A DNA stretch of 64,000 nt from an uncultured Phascolarctobacterium sp. (GCA_900545535.1 UQZN01000014.1:8789-72788), one strand, 5' to 3'; counted from the first letter of the stretch, positions 7,903-17,818 are shown. A program made the numbers and translations. Notes: a model not told the origin generated them from the sequence alone.

Positions 7903-9150
7903 TTAGCCTTTAGCAATCAATTCGATCAATTTCAATGTCATCAGGCATGATTTCTCCAACGAAGGCAGCGGCAGAAATTCACAATTTGAATGGAAATTAT
8001 GGCCGCCGGTAAAATAATTCGGCGTTAAAATTCCCTGCGTAGAAATATATGAACCATCCGTACCGCCCCGCATCGCAATCGTTTTCGGCTTTATTCCCAG
8101 TTCTGACATCGCGGTATAAATATAGTCTATACATTTACGGTTTTCATCATTTACAGCATCGGCAATATTCCCATAGGTATCGTTGATATCACAGTTGATA
8201 ACAGCTTTAGGATACAGCTTTTGGATTTTTTTAACATTTTCCCAAACAGTCTGTTTGCGTGCTTCGTATTTTATTTTGTCATGATCGCGAATATCCAGAT
8301 TCACCGTGGCCGTACTTTGATTGCCCTGCATACCCTTGACCCAGATATAACCTTCCTTGCCGTCTGTACATTCCGGGGTCTGCTGCCGGTCAAATAAATT
8401 GGCAAAATCAATAGCGGCTAACAGCGGATTGACCATCACCCCTTTGGCTGACATAGGATGCGCGCTGACACCTTTTATTTTTATTACCGCACTGCCGGCA
8501 TTAAAAGTTTCATACACCACCTCGCCCAACTCACAGCAGTCGATAGTATAGGCGAAAGCTACCGGAAATTTACTGAGATCCATTTTTTTAGCTCCGCGCA
8601 GACCACATTCTTCATCTGGCACAAAAGCGACATAAATATCGCCGTGAAGCAGCGTCTTATTCTGGGCCAAAGTTTCCAGCGCTACCACGATATTTGCCAC
8701 AGCCGCCTTATTGTCGGCGCCCAGAACACTGGTACCATCGCTGAAAACAATATCCTGCCCTTTATATTGCAATAATTCAGGATGCTCTGCCTCACGAAGA
8801 TAGATTCCCTCTTTTGCATTCAGGCAAACATCGCCGCCGCTATAAGCCCGCACAACCTGCGGTCTGATGTCAGCCGCCAGCTTAACATCAACCGTGTCTA
8901 AATGGGCGACAAAACCAACAGCCGGTATTTGTCCGCTGCTGCCGCCAGGCAAATTAGCCGGCAGTTTGCCTGTAAGGACAGAATATTCACTGATCTCAAG
9001 ATCAACTAAGCCAAGTTCGGCAAGATCTTTCTTTAATAATTCAGCCAGCCTTCTCTGCCCCTCTGTGGAAGGAACCACTGTCTGAGAAGCATCGCTCTGG
9101 CTTGTCACCGCGGTATAGCGTAAAAAACGTTCTAATAGACGTGTCTGCAT
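7903..9150 (-). CDS. pepT: Peptidase T (tripeptide aminopeptidase)
   Basis: 415 residues, the usual PepT length. It is a cytoplasmic di-zinc M20 aminopeptidase releasing the N-terminal residue of tripeptides. Metal and catalytic motifs are in order: AHLDTVD, GADNKAAVA, catalytic Glu in PDEECG, and the final His in GGHNFHS. The dimerisation (lid) domain occupies roughly residues 205-315. It stands alone between its terminator and the trp operon's terminator, and no promoter is clear upstream. Confidence 0.93.
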   Translation of the reverse strand: MQTRLLERFLRYTAVTSQSDASQTVVPSTEGQRRLAELLKKDLAELGLVDLEISEYSVLTGKLPANLPGGSSGQIPAVGFVAHLDTVDVKLAADIRPQVVRAYSGGDVCLNAKEGIYLREAEHPELLQYKGQDIVFSDGTSVLGADNKAAVANIVVALETLAQNKTLLHGDIYVAFVPDEECGLRGAKKMDLSKFPVAFAYTIDCCELGEVVYETFNAGSAVIKIKGVSAHPMSAKGVMVNPLLAAIDFANLFDRQQTPECTDGKEGYIWVKGMQGNQSTATVNLDIRDHDKIKYEARKQTVWENVKKIQKLYPKAVINCDINDTYGNIADAVNDENRKCIDYIYTAMSELGIKPKTIAMRGGTDGSYISTQGILTPNYFTGGHNFHSNCEFLPLPSLEKSCLMTLKLIELIAKG

Positions 9151-9199
9151 CTGTATTCATCTCCACTCATTATATAACTATAGAAATTATTATAACACA

Positions 9200-9225
9200 A
9201 ACCCGCCTGACTACACAGACGGGTT
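9200..9225 (-). terminator. Terminator of the trp operon
   Basis: Minus-strand stem AACCCGTCTG/CAGGCGGGTT (one G-T pair) with a 6-base loop 18 bases after the trpA stop; the T tract is weak (TTGTGTT). Confidence 0.6.
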
Positions 9226-9242
9226 GCATAACACATTTATTA

Positions 9243-10022
9243 TCATGCACGCGCTACTGCGGCAGCCATTCTGGCAACATACTCCTGCACAGGCCCTGCG
9301 GCGGCTGTTCCATATTGCTCAACAAGCTTCACGATAGCGCTGCCAACTATCGCGCCATCACTTAGAGCCGCCATCTTTTCCGCCTGCTCCGGCGTCGCAA
9401 TGCCAAAGCCTACCGCTACAGGAGTATCAGTCACCTCGCGGATCCGGCTGACTATCGCTCCAATGTCCGTAGTGATATTGCTGCGCACACCGGTAACTCC
9501 CAGTGAAGAAACAACGTAAATATAACCCATGGCTTCTCTGGCGATCATCTGGATCCTGTCGTCAGAAGTAGGCGCTATCAACGAAATAAGATCGACGCCA
9601 TACGCCTTACAGCACGCCAGCAGCTCATTTTTTTCTTCATACGGCAGATCAGGCACAATAACGCCGTCGATCCCTGTCTGCCGGCATTTTTCCATAAATT
9701 TTTCCGTACCGTAAATAAAAATCGGATTGACGTAAGTCAAGAATACCAGCGGGATCTGCGTAAGCTGCCTCACTTCCGCCAGCATTTCAAACAGCCTGTC
9801 CGTAGTCGTGCCTGCGTTTAAGGCCCTCACATTGGCTCGCTGGATAACCTCGCCTTCAGCAACAGGATCAGAAAAAGGTATGCCTATTTCAATAATATCC
9901 GCCCCTGTCGACGCCATGGCCAAAATCAGTTCTTTGGTAACTGCCAGATCAGGGTCGCCCGCTGTAACAAATGGGATAAAGCATTTCTTTTTATTTTTAA
10001 AAGCCTGCGATATTTTACTCAT
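9243..10022 (-). CDS. trpA: Tryptophan synthase alpha chain
   Basis: 259 residues. It cleaves indole-3-glycerol phosphate to indole and glyceraldehyde 3-phosphate; indole is tunnelled to TrpB. The catalytic Glu and Asp are in [15 protein letters not shown]. The phosphate-binding loops GVTGVRS and [10 protein letters not shown] are intact. It is the last gene of the operon and its start overlaps trpB by 8 bases, which suits equimolar alpha and beta chains. Confidence 0.96.
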   Translation of the reverse strand: MSKISQAFKNKKKCFIPFVTAGDPDLAVTKELILAMASTGADIIEIGIPFSDPVAEGEVIQRANVRALNAGTTTDRLFEMLAEVRQLTQIPLVFLTYVNPIFIYGTEKFMEKCRQTGIDGVIVPDLPYEEKNELLACCKAYGVDLISLIAPTSDDRIQMIAREAMGYIYVVSSLGVTGVRSNITTDIGAIVSRIREVTDTPVAVGFGIATPEQAEKMAALSDGAIVGSAIVKLVEQYGTAAAGPVQEYVARMAAAVARA

Positions 10023-11199
10023 GCAAATCCACCCCCATATATCTGGCGATCGCCGCTACATCCTTATCGCCGCGCCCCGACAAATTAACGACGATGATCT
10101 TATCCCTGGCCATTTCAGGCGCCAGCTTCATTGCATAAGCCAGCGCGTGCGCGCTTTCTATCGCCGGAATGATCCCTTCCGTTTTCGACAGATAATTGAA
10201 AGCCTGTACCGCCTCATCATCTGTGATCGCTACATAACTGGCCCGCCCTGTATCATGTAAATAGGCATGCTCCGGCCCGATACCCGGATAATCGAGCCCC
10301 GCCGAAATCGAATACACCGGCGCGATCTGGCCGTATTTATCCTGCATAAAATAAGATTTCATGCCGTGAAATATCCCCAGACTGCCGCGATTGATCGTCG
10401 CCGCAGTTTCCTCAGTTTCAATGCCGCGTCCGGCAGCTTCGATACCGATCAACTGCACCTCCGTCTCGGGAATAAAATCATAAAACAGTCCCATAGCGTT
10501 GGAACCGCCGCCGACACAGGCCATTACTACGTCCGGCAGACGGCCTTCCTGCTCCAGCATCTGCTGCTTGACCTCTCTGCCGATCACACGCTGAAAATCC
10601 CTGACTATTTCCGGATAAGGATGCGGCCCCATCACGCTGCCCAGCACATAATAAGTATCATTGACATTGGCAGTCCAGGAACGCAGAGCCTCATTGACAG
10701 CATCCTTCAAAGTCATAGTGCCAGTTTCTACAGCTACCACTCTGGCTCCCAACAGCTCCATGCGAAAAACGTTCAGCGCCTGCCGCTCCGTATCTTCCTT
10801 GCCCATATAAACGACACATTCCATGTCCATCAAAGCCGCCGCGGTCGCTGTCGCCACACCGTGCTGTCCGGCCCCTGTTTCGGCGATCACCCGTTTTTTG
10901 CCCATCTTTTTTGCCAGCAGCACCTGTCCTAACACATTATTGATCTTGTGTGAACCGGTATGATTCAGATCCTCACGTTTTAAATAGATTCTGGCCCCAC
11001 CCAGATCCCGCGTCATCTTCTCGGCATAATATAATAAAGAAGGCCTGTTGGCGTATTCACGATATAAAGTCTGCAATTCTTCCATAAACTGCGGATCATT
11101 TTTATAATGAGCATAAGCGCGTTCCAATTCCAAAACCGCATTCATCAAAGTTTCCGGAATATATTGACCGCCGTGCCTGCCGTATCTTCCTTTAGTCAT
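10015..11199 (-). CDS. trpB: Tryptophan synthase beta chain
   Basis: 394 residues. It condenses indole with serine using pyridoxal phosphate. The Schiff-base lysine is in HTGSHKINN, the phosphate-binding loop is GGGSNAMG, and the indole-site Glu is in ETGAGQHG. This is the standard TrpB1 type that partners TrpA, with no C-terminal extension. The start overlaps the end of trpF by 8 bases. Confidence 0.97.
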   Translation of the reverse strand: MTKGRYGRHGGQYIPETLMNAVLELERAYAHYKNDPQFMEELQTLYREYANRPSLLYYAEKMTRDLGGARIYLKREDLNHTGSHKINNVLGQVLLAKKMGKKRVIAETGAGQHGVATATAAALMDMECVVYMGKEDTERQALNVFRMELLGARVVAVETGTMTLKDAVNEALRSWTANVNDTYYVLGSVMGPHPYPEIVRDFQRVIGREVKQQMLEQEGRLPDVVMACVGGGSNAMGLFYDFIPETEVQLIGIEAAGRGIETEETAATINRGSLGIFHGMKSYFMQDKYGQIAPVYSISAGLDYPGIGPEHAYLHDTGRASYVAITDDEAVQAFNYLSKTEGIIPAIESAHALAYAMKLAPEMARDKIIVVNLSGRGDKDVAAIARYMGVDLHE

Positions 11200-11818
11200 T
11201 TTCTCTGCTTCCTTTCACTGCGTCAATAAACGCACTCATTTTTGTAAAATCTTTCCTGCCCTCGGTTTCCACTCCGCCGCTCACATCGACGGCATATGGC
11301 TTCACCGCTAAAACCTCTTTTACATTGTGCGCATCCAGTCCCCCGGCCAGAAAAAAAGGCCGCTGCAGGCTGATGTTTTGTAAAAGCCCCAGATCAAACC
11401 GCTGACCGCTGCCGCCATAGGCAGCCTTGGTATAAGTATCGAGCAGCAGATAATCACATTCATAATCCGCCGCGCATCTCAGGCTAGCCGCATTGGCTAC
11501 CCGCAGCACTTTGATAACCGGCAGCTTTATCCTCCGGCGCAGCTCTCTGCAATACTCAGGACTCTCGTCACCATGCAGCTGCACCACATCGATAGTTCGT
11601 TCCGACGCCAGCCGCTTGATAAAATCAAGCTCCTCCTGCACAAAAACACCTACGGCCTGAACCCGTAAATCCAGTTCTGCCCGCAGCTTAGCGGCCTGTC
11701 CGGCCGACACCTGTCTGGGACTGGCCGCAAAAACAAATCCGGCATATTCCGGCAGCAGCCTGTTGGCAAAAGCTATATCTTCTTGACGTTTTAAACCGCA
11801 TATTTTGACCTTGGTCAT
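11192..11818 (-). CDS. trpF: Phosphoribosylanthranilate isomerase
   Basis: 208 residues, a TIM barrel performing the Amadori rearrangement of phosphoribosylanthranilate. The general-base Cys is in VKICGLKR and the Asp in [16 protein letters not shown] and the phosphate loop [10 protein letters not shown] are present. It is a separate protein, not fused to TrpC as in enterobacteria. Start and stop overlap its neighbours (ATGA with trpC). Confidence 0.95.
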   Translation of the reverse strand: MTKVKICGLKRQEDIAFANRLLPEYAGFVFAASPRQVSAGQAAKLRAELDLRVQAVGVFVQEELDFIKRLASERTIDVVQLHGDESPEYCRELRRRIKLPVIKVLRVANAASLRCAADYECDYLLLDTYTKAAYGGSGQRFDLGLLQNISLQRPFFLAGGLDAHNVKEVLAVKPYAVDVSGGVETEGRKDFTKMSAFIDAVKGSREND

Positions 11819-12597
11819 TTTAACTCACCCGCCAGCCGCCGCAGCTCTAAAGTAATATTCTCACTTCTCATCAGCGTTTCGCCGATCAAAACACCGTTCA
11901 CTCCCGCCTGCTGGAGCTGTCTAACATCTTCCGCAGTCCTGATACCGCTTTCAGAAACAAATATTTTATCACGCGGCACCAACTGCCTCAGCTGCAGACT
12001 GTTCTGTAAATCGACACTGAAATCTTTTAAATTACGGTTATTGACGCCAATGATCTCTGCCCCAGCAGCAAGGGCTGCCTCAACTTCTGCCGCATCATGC
12101 GCTTCCACCAAAACCTCCAGGCCTATACTGGCGGCTATAGCCAGTAATTCCCTGATCCTGGCCGTTTCCAGCAATGCGCAAATCAACAGTACGGCATCAG
12201 CGCCAATAGTTTTGGCTTCATAAATCTGATACTCGCTGATCGTGAAATCCTTCCGTAACACCGGAACGTGCACTGCGGCGCTGATCGCCTGTAAATATTC
12301 ATCCCTGCCTAAAAAAAACTGCGGCTCTGTTAAACACGAAATTGCCGCTGCCCCTGCTGCTTCATACTCTCCGGCAATCCTCAGATAATCGAATTCCCGG
12401 GCAATGATCCCCTTGGAAGGCGAGGCCTTTTTGATCTCCGTGATAAAATTCATACCTGCTCTTGCCAGACGCGCTTTAAAACCACGCTTGCTTTCAGGTA
12501 ACCCCTCAGCCTCAAACCTGACGCTGCTTAAGCTTTTGCTTTTCTGCAGCCGCTCTACCCTGAGCTGTGTCGCCGCTGCAATATCATCTAAAATCAT
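11815..12597 (-). CDS. trpC: Indole-3-glycerol phosphate synthase
   Basis: 260 residues. It closes the indole ring with loss of CO2 and water. Catalytic lysines are in FITEIKKASPSKG and VLRKDFTISEYQIYEA; the Glu is in VLVEAHDAAE, followed by NNRNLKDF and SESGI. It lies 8 bases after trpD and overlaps trpF by 4 bases, within one transcript. Confidence 0.95.
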   Translation of the reverse strand: MILDDIAAATQLRVERLQKSKSLSSVRFEAEGLPESKRGFKARLARAGMNFITEIKKASPSKGIIAREFDYLRIAGEYEAAGAAAISCLTEPQFFLGRDEYLQAISAAVHVPVLRKDFTISEYQIYEAKTIGADAVLLICALLETARIRELLAIAASIGLEVLVEAHDAAEVEAALAAGAEIIGVNNRNLKDFSVDLQNSLQLRQLVPRDKIFVSESGIRTAEDVRQLQQAGVNGVLIGETLMRSENITLELRRLAGELK

Positions 12598-12605
12598 CGT
12601 CCACC

Positions 12606-13613
12606 TCAGGCATTGCTCAGCGCTATCAGCTGCTGCAATTTTTCTAAAGCCTTACCGTTGTCAATAGTTTCCCTGGCAAGTTCGATACACTCTTTAATAG
12701 AACCTTTACCACCCAAATACAGGCTCAGCCCCGAATTTAAAACTACGGCATTGCGTTTTGCTCCCTGTTCTTTACCGCTTAAAATATCATAAGTGATACC
12801 AGCATTGACCCTGGCGTCACCGCCCACCAGATCACTTTTCCGGCAGGGTGCAAAACCCAGAGCCTGCGGATCAAGAGTGTAAGTCGTGATCTCGCCGCCG
12901 TTTATTTCCGCTATCGTATTCGTTGCCGAAACAGTCACCTCATCGATCCCGTCATTGCCATAAACTACGATACCGCGTTTAACGCCCAAATTGGCAAGAA
13001 CCTTTGCCAAAGGTTCTACCAATTCTTTTTTATAAACGCCTAACAGCTGCAGGCTGGCAAAAGCAGGGTTCGCTAAAGGGCCGATAATGTTGAAAACCGT
13101 GCGGATACCAAGCTCTTTCCGTACCGGTCCGGCAAAACGCATGGAAGCATGATAAGACTGCGCAAATAAAAAACATAGGTCTATCTCCTGCAGCAGTTCC
13201 TGATTGCGTTCAGCCGAAAGGTCGATCTTCACGCCCAGTTCCTCCAAAACATCGGCAGCGCCGCTTTTACTGGAAACGCTGCGATTGCCATGCTTGGCTA
13301 CTGGAACTCCTGCCGCCGCGATCACAAAAGAACTGGTCGTGGAAATATTAAAGGTATTAGCACAATCGCCGCCAGTCCCCACGATATCCAGCACATCCTT
13401 GCCCGGATCGATATGCGTGCATTTCTCACGTAAGACCTTGGCACACGCCGTTATTTCTTCAATAGTCTCGCCCTTCATCCGCATCGCCGTAATAAACGCC
13501 GCGATCTGCGCATTAGTAGCTGCACCGCTCATGATCTCGCCAAAAGCCCCCACCGTCTCTGCGCCAGTCAGATTCTGTTTGTCAGCCAGTTTATTGATTG
13601 CTTCATTGATCAT
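12606..13613 (-). CDS. trpD: Anthranilate phosphoribosyltransferase
   Basis: 335 residues. It attaches phosphoribose from PRPP to anthranilate. The PRPP motif is DIVGTGGDCANTFNIST and the anthranilate-site motif KHGNRSVSSKSG is present, with the metal-binding DE pair further on (IDEVTVSA). I start at ATG 13613, which has AAGGAG 8 bases upstream, rather than the GTG three codons earlier. It is not fused to the TrpG glutaminase. Confidence 0.95.
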   Translation of the reverse strand: MINEAINKLADKQNLTGAETVGAFGEIMSGAATNAQIAAFITAMRMKGETIEEITACAKVLREKCTHIDPGKDVLDIVGTGGDCANTFNISTTSSFVIAAAGVPVAKHGNRSVSSKSGAADVLEELGVKIDLSAERNQELLQEIDLCFLFAQSYHASMRFAGPVRKELGIRTVFNIIGPLANPAFASLQLLGVYKKELVEPLAKVLANLGVKRGIVVYGNDGIDEVTVSATNTIAEINGGEITTYTLDPQALGFAPCRKSDLVGGDARVNAGITYDILSGKEQGAKRNAVVLNSGLSLYLGGKGSIKECIELARETIDNGKALEKLQQLIALSNA

Positions 13614-13625
13614 TTTTTTCACTCC

Positions 13626-14195
13626 TTAATGTATCGCTAAAAAATTTCTTAAAATTTGCAAACCGTCCGGCGTCATAATAGATTCCGGATGGAACTGTAC
13701 TCCATAAATATCATGATCGCGATGCTTGACCGCCATGATCTCACCATCTGCCGTAGCTGCAAGAACTTCCAGACATTCAGGTTTTGATTTCTTCTCAACT
13801 ATCAGCGAATGATACCTTGCAGCCGGTATTTCCTGCGGCAGCCCCTTAAACAGTCTACTGCTGTTATCTATTTTGATCAGACTCTGTTTGCCATGCACCA
13901 GTTCTTTAGCATGTACGATCTTTCCGCCAAACACTTCACCGATCGCCTGATGCCCCAGGCAGACACCTAAAATCGGCAGCTGCCCCTGCAGTTTTTCCAA
14001 AATCTCTTCGCAGATCCCCGCATCTTTGGGAAACCCAGGTCCCGGCGACAAAATAATATGGGAAGGCTGCAGCGCCGCTACTGCTTCCACCGTTATCTGA
14101 TCGTTGCGGTATACCTTGACTTCACTTGTCAGCATCCCTACAAACTGAAATAAATTAAATGTAAAACTGTCATAATTATCAATAATAACTACCAT
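13626..14195 (-). CDS. trpG: Anthranilate synthase glutamine amidotransferase subunit
   Basis: 189 residues, class I glutaminase feeding ammonia to TrpE. The nucleophile is Cys in GVCLGHQAIGE, and the His and Glu are in QFHPES. In many Firmicutes this protein also serves p-aminobenzoate synthesis; no pab gene is in the window, so a dual role is possible but unproven. It lies 11 bases after trpE. Confidence 0.95.
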   Translation of the reverse strand: MVVIIDNYDSFTFNLFQFVGMLTSEVKVYRNDQITVEAVAALQPSHIILSPGPGFPKDAGICEEILEKLQGQLPILGVCLGHQAIGEVFGGKIVHAKELVHGKQSLIKIDNSSRLFKGLPQEIPAARYHSLIVEKKSKPECLEVLAATADGEIMAVKHRDHDIYGVQFHPESIMTPDGLQILRNFLAIH

Positions 14196-14206
14196 TGCTT
14201 TGCTCC

Positions 14207-15670
14207 TTACCGTTCCTTTGCCGTTTCCTGCAAGGCTTTCAAACAGGCCCCTGCTTTATTAACGGTTTCAGCAAACTCATTATCTATCACAGAATCAGCG
14301 ACGATCCCGCCGCCGGCCTGCACATAAACTTTACCTTCACGTTTCACCATCGTGCGGATCGTAATACAGATGTCCATGTTCCCGCCAAAATCTATATAGC
14401 CCATACCACCGCCATAAATACCTCTGCGCTGCGGTTCCAGCTCGTCAATGATCTGACAGGCCCTGATTTTCGGCGCCCCGCTTAACGTCCCTGCCGGAAA
14501 GACTGCCTGCAAGGCATCCAGACAATCTTTATCTGCTCTCAGCCTGCCAACGACGCGGCTGGTGATATGCATCACATGGGAAAATCTTTTAACTTCCAGA
14601 TAATCAAGCACCTTAACGCTGCCAAATTCACTGACGCGGCCGATGTCATTCCTGCCTAAGTCCACCAGCATATTATGCTCGGCTATTTCTTTGGCATCTG
14701 CCAAAAGCTCTTTTTCCAGGGCCTGATCCAGTTCTTCTGTAACGCCCCGAGGCCTTGTCCCCGCGATCGGCATCGTCGTGATCTCACGCCCATTGACCTT
14801 TATCAATGTTTCAGGTGAACTCCCTGCTATCTCCACATCATCGTTTTTCATCAGCACCATATACTGTGACGGATTCGTTGTCCGCAGGATGCGGTAAGCA
14901 TTGAAAAGATCCTGATCATAATCTGACGTAAATTTCTGTGAATACACGATCTGAAAAGCATCGCCATTTCTGATGTGTTCCTTGCATTTCTGCACATTCT
15001 CCGCATATAATTCCTTACTCTGGTTAGATTTTACTGCGCCAAGTCTGGCCGCCGTCAACGGCTTCTGCTCCACCGTACTGGTCAGCAGCGTTTCGATCGC
15101 CGCAATTTCCCGTTCTGCTTTTGCATAATTCACTTCGATATTATCAGTGCGTACATTGACGATAATAAAAATTTTCTGCTTTAAATGGTCAAAAGCGACC
15201 AGTTTATCAAACAGCATCAAATCAAAATCCGGGAAAGCTGTAGCCTTGGCCGAATCAAAATGCAGGCTTGGTTCACAATATTGAATAAAGTCATAACCAA
15301 AATAACCTACAAACCCGCCTGTTAAAGGCGGTATCCCTTCGATTTTCGGCACCTTATATTCTGCCAGCACTTCTTTGATACAGCTGACAGGATCATCTGC
15401 CTTAAATCTAACTTTAGCGCTGTTGATCACTTCTACAACTTTATCCTTTGACCTTAGTTTAACAATCGGATCATACCCGATAAAAGAATAACGACCCCAG
15501 CGCTCACCGCCCTCCAGACTTTCCAGCAGAAAATAATCGTTGCTGCTGTTTTTGACTGTCGATAAAAACGCCAGCGGCGTTGTCATATCAGCCAGACATT
15601 CTTTAGCGACCGGAACTGCGGTATAATCCTTTTGATAGGCTTTAACTTCTTCCAGCGTAAGATTAAGCAC
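14207..15670 (-). CDS. trpE: Anthranilate synthase component I
   Basis: 487 residues. It converts chorismate to anthranilate. The chorismate-binding half has AGTLSGAPK, PIAGTRPRG and the LVDLGRNDIGRV metal-site helix. The N-terminal half has the LLES motif that forms the tryptophan feedback site, so allosteric inhibition is likely. The start is GTG 15670, with AAGGAG 8 bases upstream. The 31 further upstream codons of the open frame run back through the T-box terminator and are not coding. First gene of the operon. Confidence 0.95.
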   Translation of the reverse strand: MLNLTLEEVKAYQKDYTAVPVAKECLADMTTPLAFLSTVKNSSNDYFLLESLEGGERWGRYSFIGYDPIVKLRSKDKVVEVINSAKVRFKADDPVSCIKEVLAEYKVPKIEGIPPLTGGFVGYFGYDFIQYCEPSLHFDSAKATAFPDFDLMLFDKLVAFDHLKQKIFIIVNVRTDNIEVNYAKAEREIAAIETLLTSTVEQKPLTAARLGAVKSNQSKELYAENVQKCKEHIRNGDAFQIVYSQKFTSDYDQDLFNAYRILRTTNPSQYMVLMKNDDVEIAGSSPETLIKVNGREITTMPIAGTRPRGVTEELDQALEKELLADAKEIAEHNMLVDLGRNDIGRVSEFGSVKVLDYLEVKRFSHVMHITSRVVGRLRADKDCLDALQAVFPAGTLSGAPKIRACQIIDELEPQRRGIYGGGMGYIDFGGNMDICITIRTMVKREGKVYVQAGGGIVADSVIDNEFAETVNKAGACLKALQETAKER

Positions 15671-15699
15671 TGTGTTCACTCCTTCATCGTCAAAATATA

Positions 15700-15992
15700 A
15701 ATAAAAAAGCCTGTCCTTGATATAACAAGGACAGGCTGAAAAAACATCTACCTGCGGTACCACCTTGATTCACGAAAACAAATCGTGCACTTGAAGCAGA
15801 GTGCCAACACACCCCTCGCCCCTAACGCAGGCGTTGCGTTGCAGAGTACTCTCGGCAGGCCGATTTGACTGCACCCTCAGCGGTCCATTTATCGAACTGC
15901 ATTTCTATCCGGCTCCCAGCCCCCCGGACTCTCTGTAAGCGCATCTTTCGACTTGATCTCCGCCTCTACGGTTTTGTGGTCGTTATTTAATT
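15700..15992 (-). promoter_or_regulatory. Tryptophan-specific T-box leader of the trp operon
   Basis: On the minus strand the leader has a Stem I region with AGAGAG and a specifier loop reading AAA-TGG-A, giving UGG (Trp) at 15885-15887. The T-box sequence AAGGTGGTACCGC is at 15753-15766. A terminator follows at 15702-15737 with stem AGCCTGTCCTTG and a run of Ts. Uncharged tRNA-Trp should pair with UGG and with the T-box bulge to favour the antiterminator and expose trpEGDCFBA to transcription. Confidence 0.94.
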
Positions 15993-15998
15993 GCTGTA

Positions 15999-16027
15999 AG
16001 TTTAACACCATGTTCAACAGGCGTCAA
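15999..16027 (-). promoter_or_regulatory. Promoter of the trp operon
   Basis: Minus-strand TTGACG (16022-16027), 17-base spacer, TAAACT (15999-16004). The transcript would begin near 15992 at the foot of the T-box leader. Confidence 0.78.
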
Positions 16028-16140
16028 CAAGTTTTTTTAAATTTCCTGAAAAACTTTTGGAACAGGCTAATTCTGTCAACCAGTTTACACTTTTCATAAA
16101 TTTACAGAAAATTTCCGTTATTTTCAATATTTATGCACGA

Positions 16141-16893
16141 TCACTCTTCGTTGCTCAAAATGATCCTGCTTACATCGCCGTCACTGTTAAGATAAAAATC
16201 CAGCTTTTTACCAACTTTACTTTCCTGCGGGAAGTCATAACCATACATCATCACGGCGCCTTCCTTATCATCTTTCAAATAAACGACTCTGGCCGGGATC
16301 CCGTACTGGCCTATGACCCGGGCACCGCTGTCCCCTGCGCCAATACCGCGCATCGTATAAATTACAGGCGAAGCTGTGGTAAGCTCCACGATTTTTTTAC
16401 TGCTCCGCTTGACCTTGACCCGCAGCTGCTGAAAATCATAGATCTGCTTACTGCCATCTTTGCTTTCCTTTTTTACCTTGCCAAGCGTCTTTGCTGCAGC
16501 GCTGTCAAAGAGCTGCCCTAACTGCCAGTCACCCAAAGAATTATCTTCGTCGATCAGTTCTTCAGCTTCAGGCTTTACCAGGTAATCGGCAAAAATGTAA
16601 CCGCTTTTGCCATTCCAGTCAACTTTTTGCCATTCACCGCTTTTACCGCCATTCAGACGAAAAAGCGAATGCCGCGGCAGGCATGCTAAAACAGCGGCAG
16701 TCGTTGAAGGACCGGAACGAAAATTCACATCATCATCAGCTAAAACTGCAAACTCTCCTTTTTTATGATCTGCAATTTTTTGTGTTGTATAATAAGCTTC
16801 GCTTTTTGCTGCCCAGGCGAGGTCTGTCTGCAAAAGCAAACCCGTCCCCATGATGATCCCCAGCGCAGCAGCAGCTATTTTATGTATTAGCAT
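16141..16893 (-). CDS. Secreted bacterial SH3-domain protein
   Basis: 250 residues with a signal peptide (about 1-29, ending AWA) and one SH3b domain (about 48-112: VNFRSGPSTTAAVLACLP, then WQKVDWNGKSGYIFADYLV). The remaining half (about 125-250) matches no family I know. SH3b domains bind wall peptides, so it probably acts at the cell wall, but no catalytic domain is visible. GGAGG lies 10 bases before the ATG. Confidence 0.78.
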   Translation of the reverse strand: MLIHKIAAAALGIIMGTGLLLQTDLAWAAKSEAYYTTQKIADHKKGEFAVLADDDVNFRSGPSTTAAVLACLPRHSLFRLNGGKSGEWQKVDWNGKSGYIFADYLVKPEAEELIDEDNSLGDWQLGQLFDSAAAKTLGKVKKESKDGSKQIYDFQQLRVKVKRSSKKIVELTTASPVIYTMRGIGAGDSGARVIGQYGIPARVVYLKDDKEGAVMMYGYDFPQESKVGKKLDFYLNSDGDVSRIILSNEE

Positions 16894-16927
16894 TGCATTA
16901 CTTCCTCCTTCATGCTTCTTACGCTTT

Positions 16928-16956
16928 ATTATATGCTAAAGTCTTTACGAATACAA
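16928..16956 (-). promoter_or_regulatory. Promoter of the SH3-domain gene
   Basis: Minus-strand TTGTAT (16951-16956), 17-base spacer, TATAAT (16928-16933). Confidence 0.7.
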
Positions 16957-16980
16957 ACTTAGAAGATTGAAATAAATGTA

Positions 16981-17007
16981 AAAACCTGCCTTTAGAGGCA
17001 GGTTTTT
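16981..17007 (-). terminator. Terminator after the pheC-like gene
   Basis: Stem AAACCTGCCT/AGGCAGGTTT with Ts on both sides. It lies 20 bases after the gene's stop; the A/T flanks would let it act in both directions. Confidence 0.88.
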
Positions 17008-17026
17008 ACATTTATTACTGCATTAA

Positions 17027-17818
17027 TTATTTTATATACTGGGTATCCAAACGTGCCAGCGTACCATTTAACTCCATCTCTTCCATCCACATATTCACAT
17101 AGTTAAGAAAAATCTGATCGCCCTGCTGCATCAATATGCCAAAGTTATTTTTCGTAAACGGTTCATCGATCAGCGGCGCCGCCAGCTTTGCATTATCACG
17201 TACATAACGGCGGGCTTCCATTGTTTCAGTGATCATAATATCTGCTTTGCCCTCTGCAATCAAGCCGGGGATCTCAGCATTTTGCTGATGTACGATCAGC
17301 GTGCAGTCAGGCAGATTCGCCAGGGCAAATTTTTCATTGGTACCGCCCGGATTGACCATCACGCGCACATTTTTCTTATTCATATCGGCCAGCGTTTTAA
17401 ACTTTTCAGCATCGCCTTTACGGCACAAAATAGTTTTGCCAAACACAAGATAACCTTTACTCTGCGCCATCTTTTGCTCTCTGGCCAAAGTACGGGTAAT
17501 ACCGCACATCGCGATATCAAATTTGCCGGCTATAGTATCAGCCGTCAAAGTGCTCCACGTTGTTGGTACAAATTTTACCTGCACTCCCAATGACTGCGCT
17601 AAAAGCCCGCTTGCTTCCACATCAAACCCTTCATATTTACCTGTCTCCTGGTTTAAGTAACTCATCGGCTTATAATCGCCTGTAGTACCAACCAAAAGGT
17701 AGCCCCTGCTTTGGATCTCGTCCAGTTTTGACGCTTCCGCATGAGGGAACAACCCGCCAAGTCCAAGCATCGTTACTGCTACAAGGGTCATCATCACAAC
17801 TTTCTTTACACTTACCAT
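17027..17818 (-). CDS. pheC: PheC-type cyclohexadienyl (arogenate/prephenate) dehydratase
   Basis: 263 residues with a signal peptide and the periplasmic-binding-protein fold; a quick annotation would call it an amino-acid ABC binding protein. Several motifs instead match the exported dehydratase PheC of Pseudomonas: TTGDYKPMSY, FDIAMCGI, VNPGGTNEKFALANL, IVHQQNAEI and ADIMITETMEAR. The Glu in ITETMEAR could be the acid residue of the enzyme's active site. PheC turns prephenate to phenylpyruvate or arogenate to phenylalanine outside the cytoplasm. No permease or ATPase gene is adjacent, and it sits beside trp biosynthesis. Start 17818 has GGAGG 8 bases upstream. Confidence 0.8.
   Translation of the reverse strand: MVSVKKVVMMTLVAVTMLGLGGLFPHAEASKLDEIQSRGYLLVGTTGDYKPMSYLNQETGKYEGFDVEASGLLAQSLGVQVKFVPTTWSTLTADTIAGKFDIAMCGITRTLAREQKMAQSKGYLVFGKTILCRKGDAEKFKTLADMNKKNVRVMVNPGGTNEKFALANLPDCTLIVHQQNAEIPGLIAEGKADIMITETMEARRYVRDNAKLAAPLIDEPFTKNNFGILMQQGDQIFLNYVNMWMEEMELNGTLARLDTQYIK

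Noticed and set aside
10267..10932. Plus-strand open frame of 221 codons
   Set aside because: It is antisense to trpB, has no ribosome site and encodes a low-complexity His/Arg-rich product; trpB has full family motifs.
15671..15763. N-terminal extension of TrpE
   Set aside because: The extra codons run through the T-box terminator; GTG 15670 has a proper ribosome site.
17027..17818. Amino-acid ABC transporter binding protein
   Set aside because: Motifs match PheC dehydratase and no permease or ATPase gene is adjacent.
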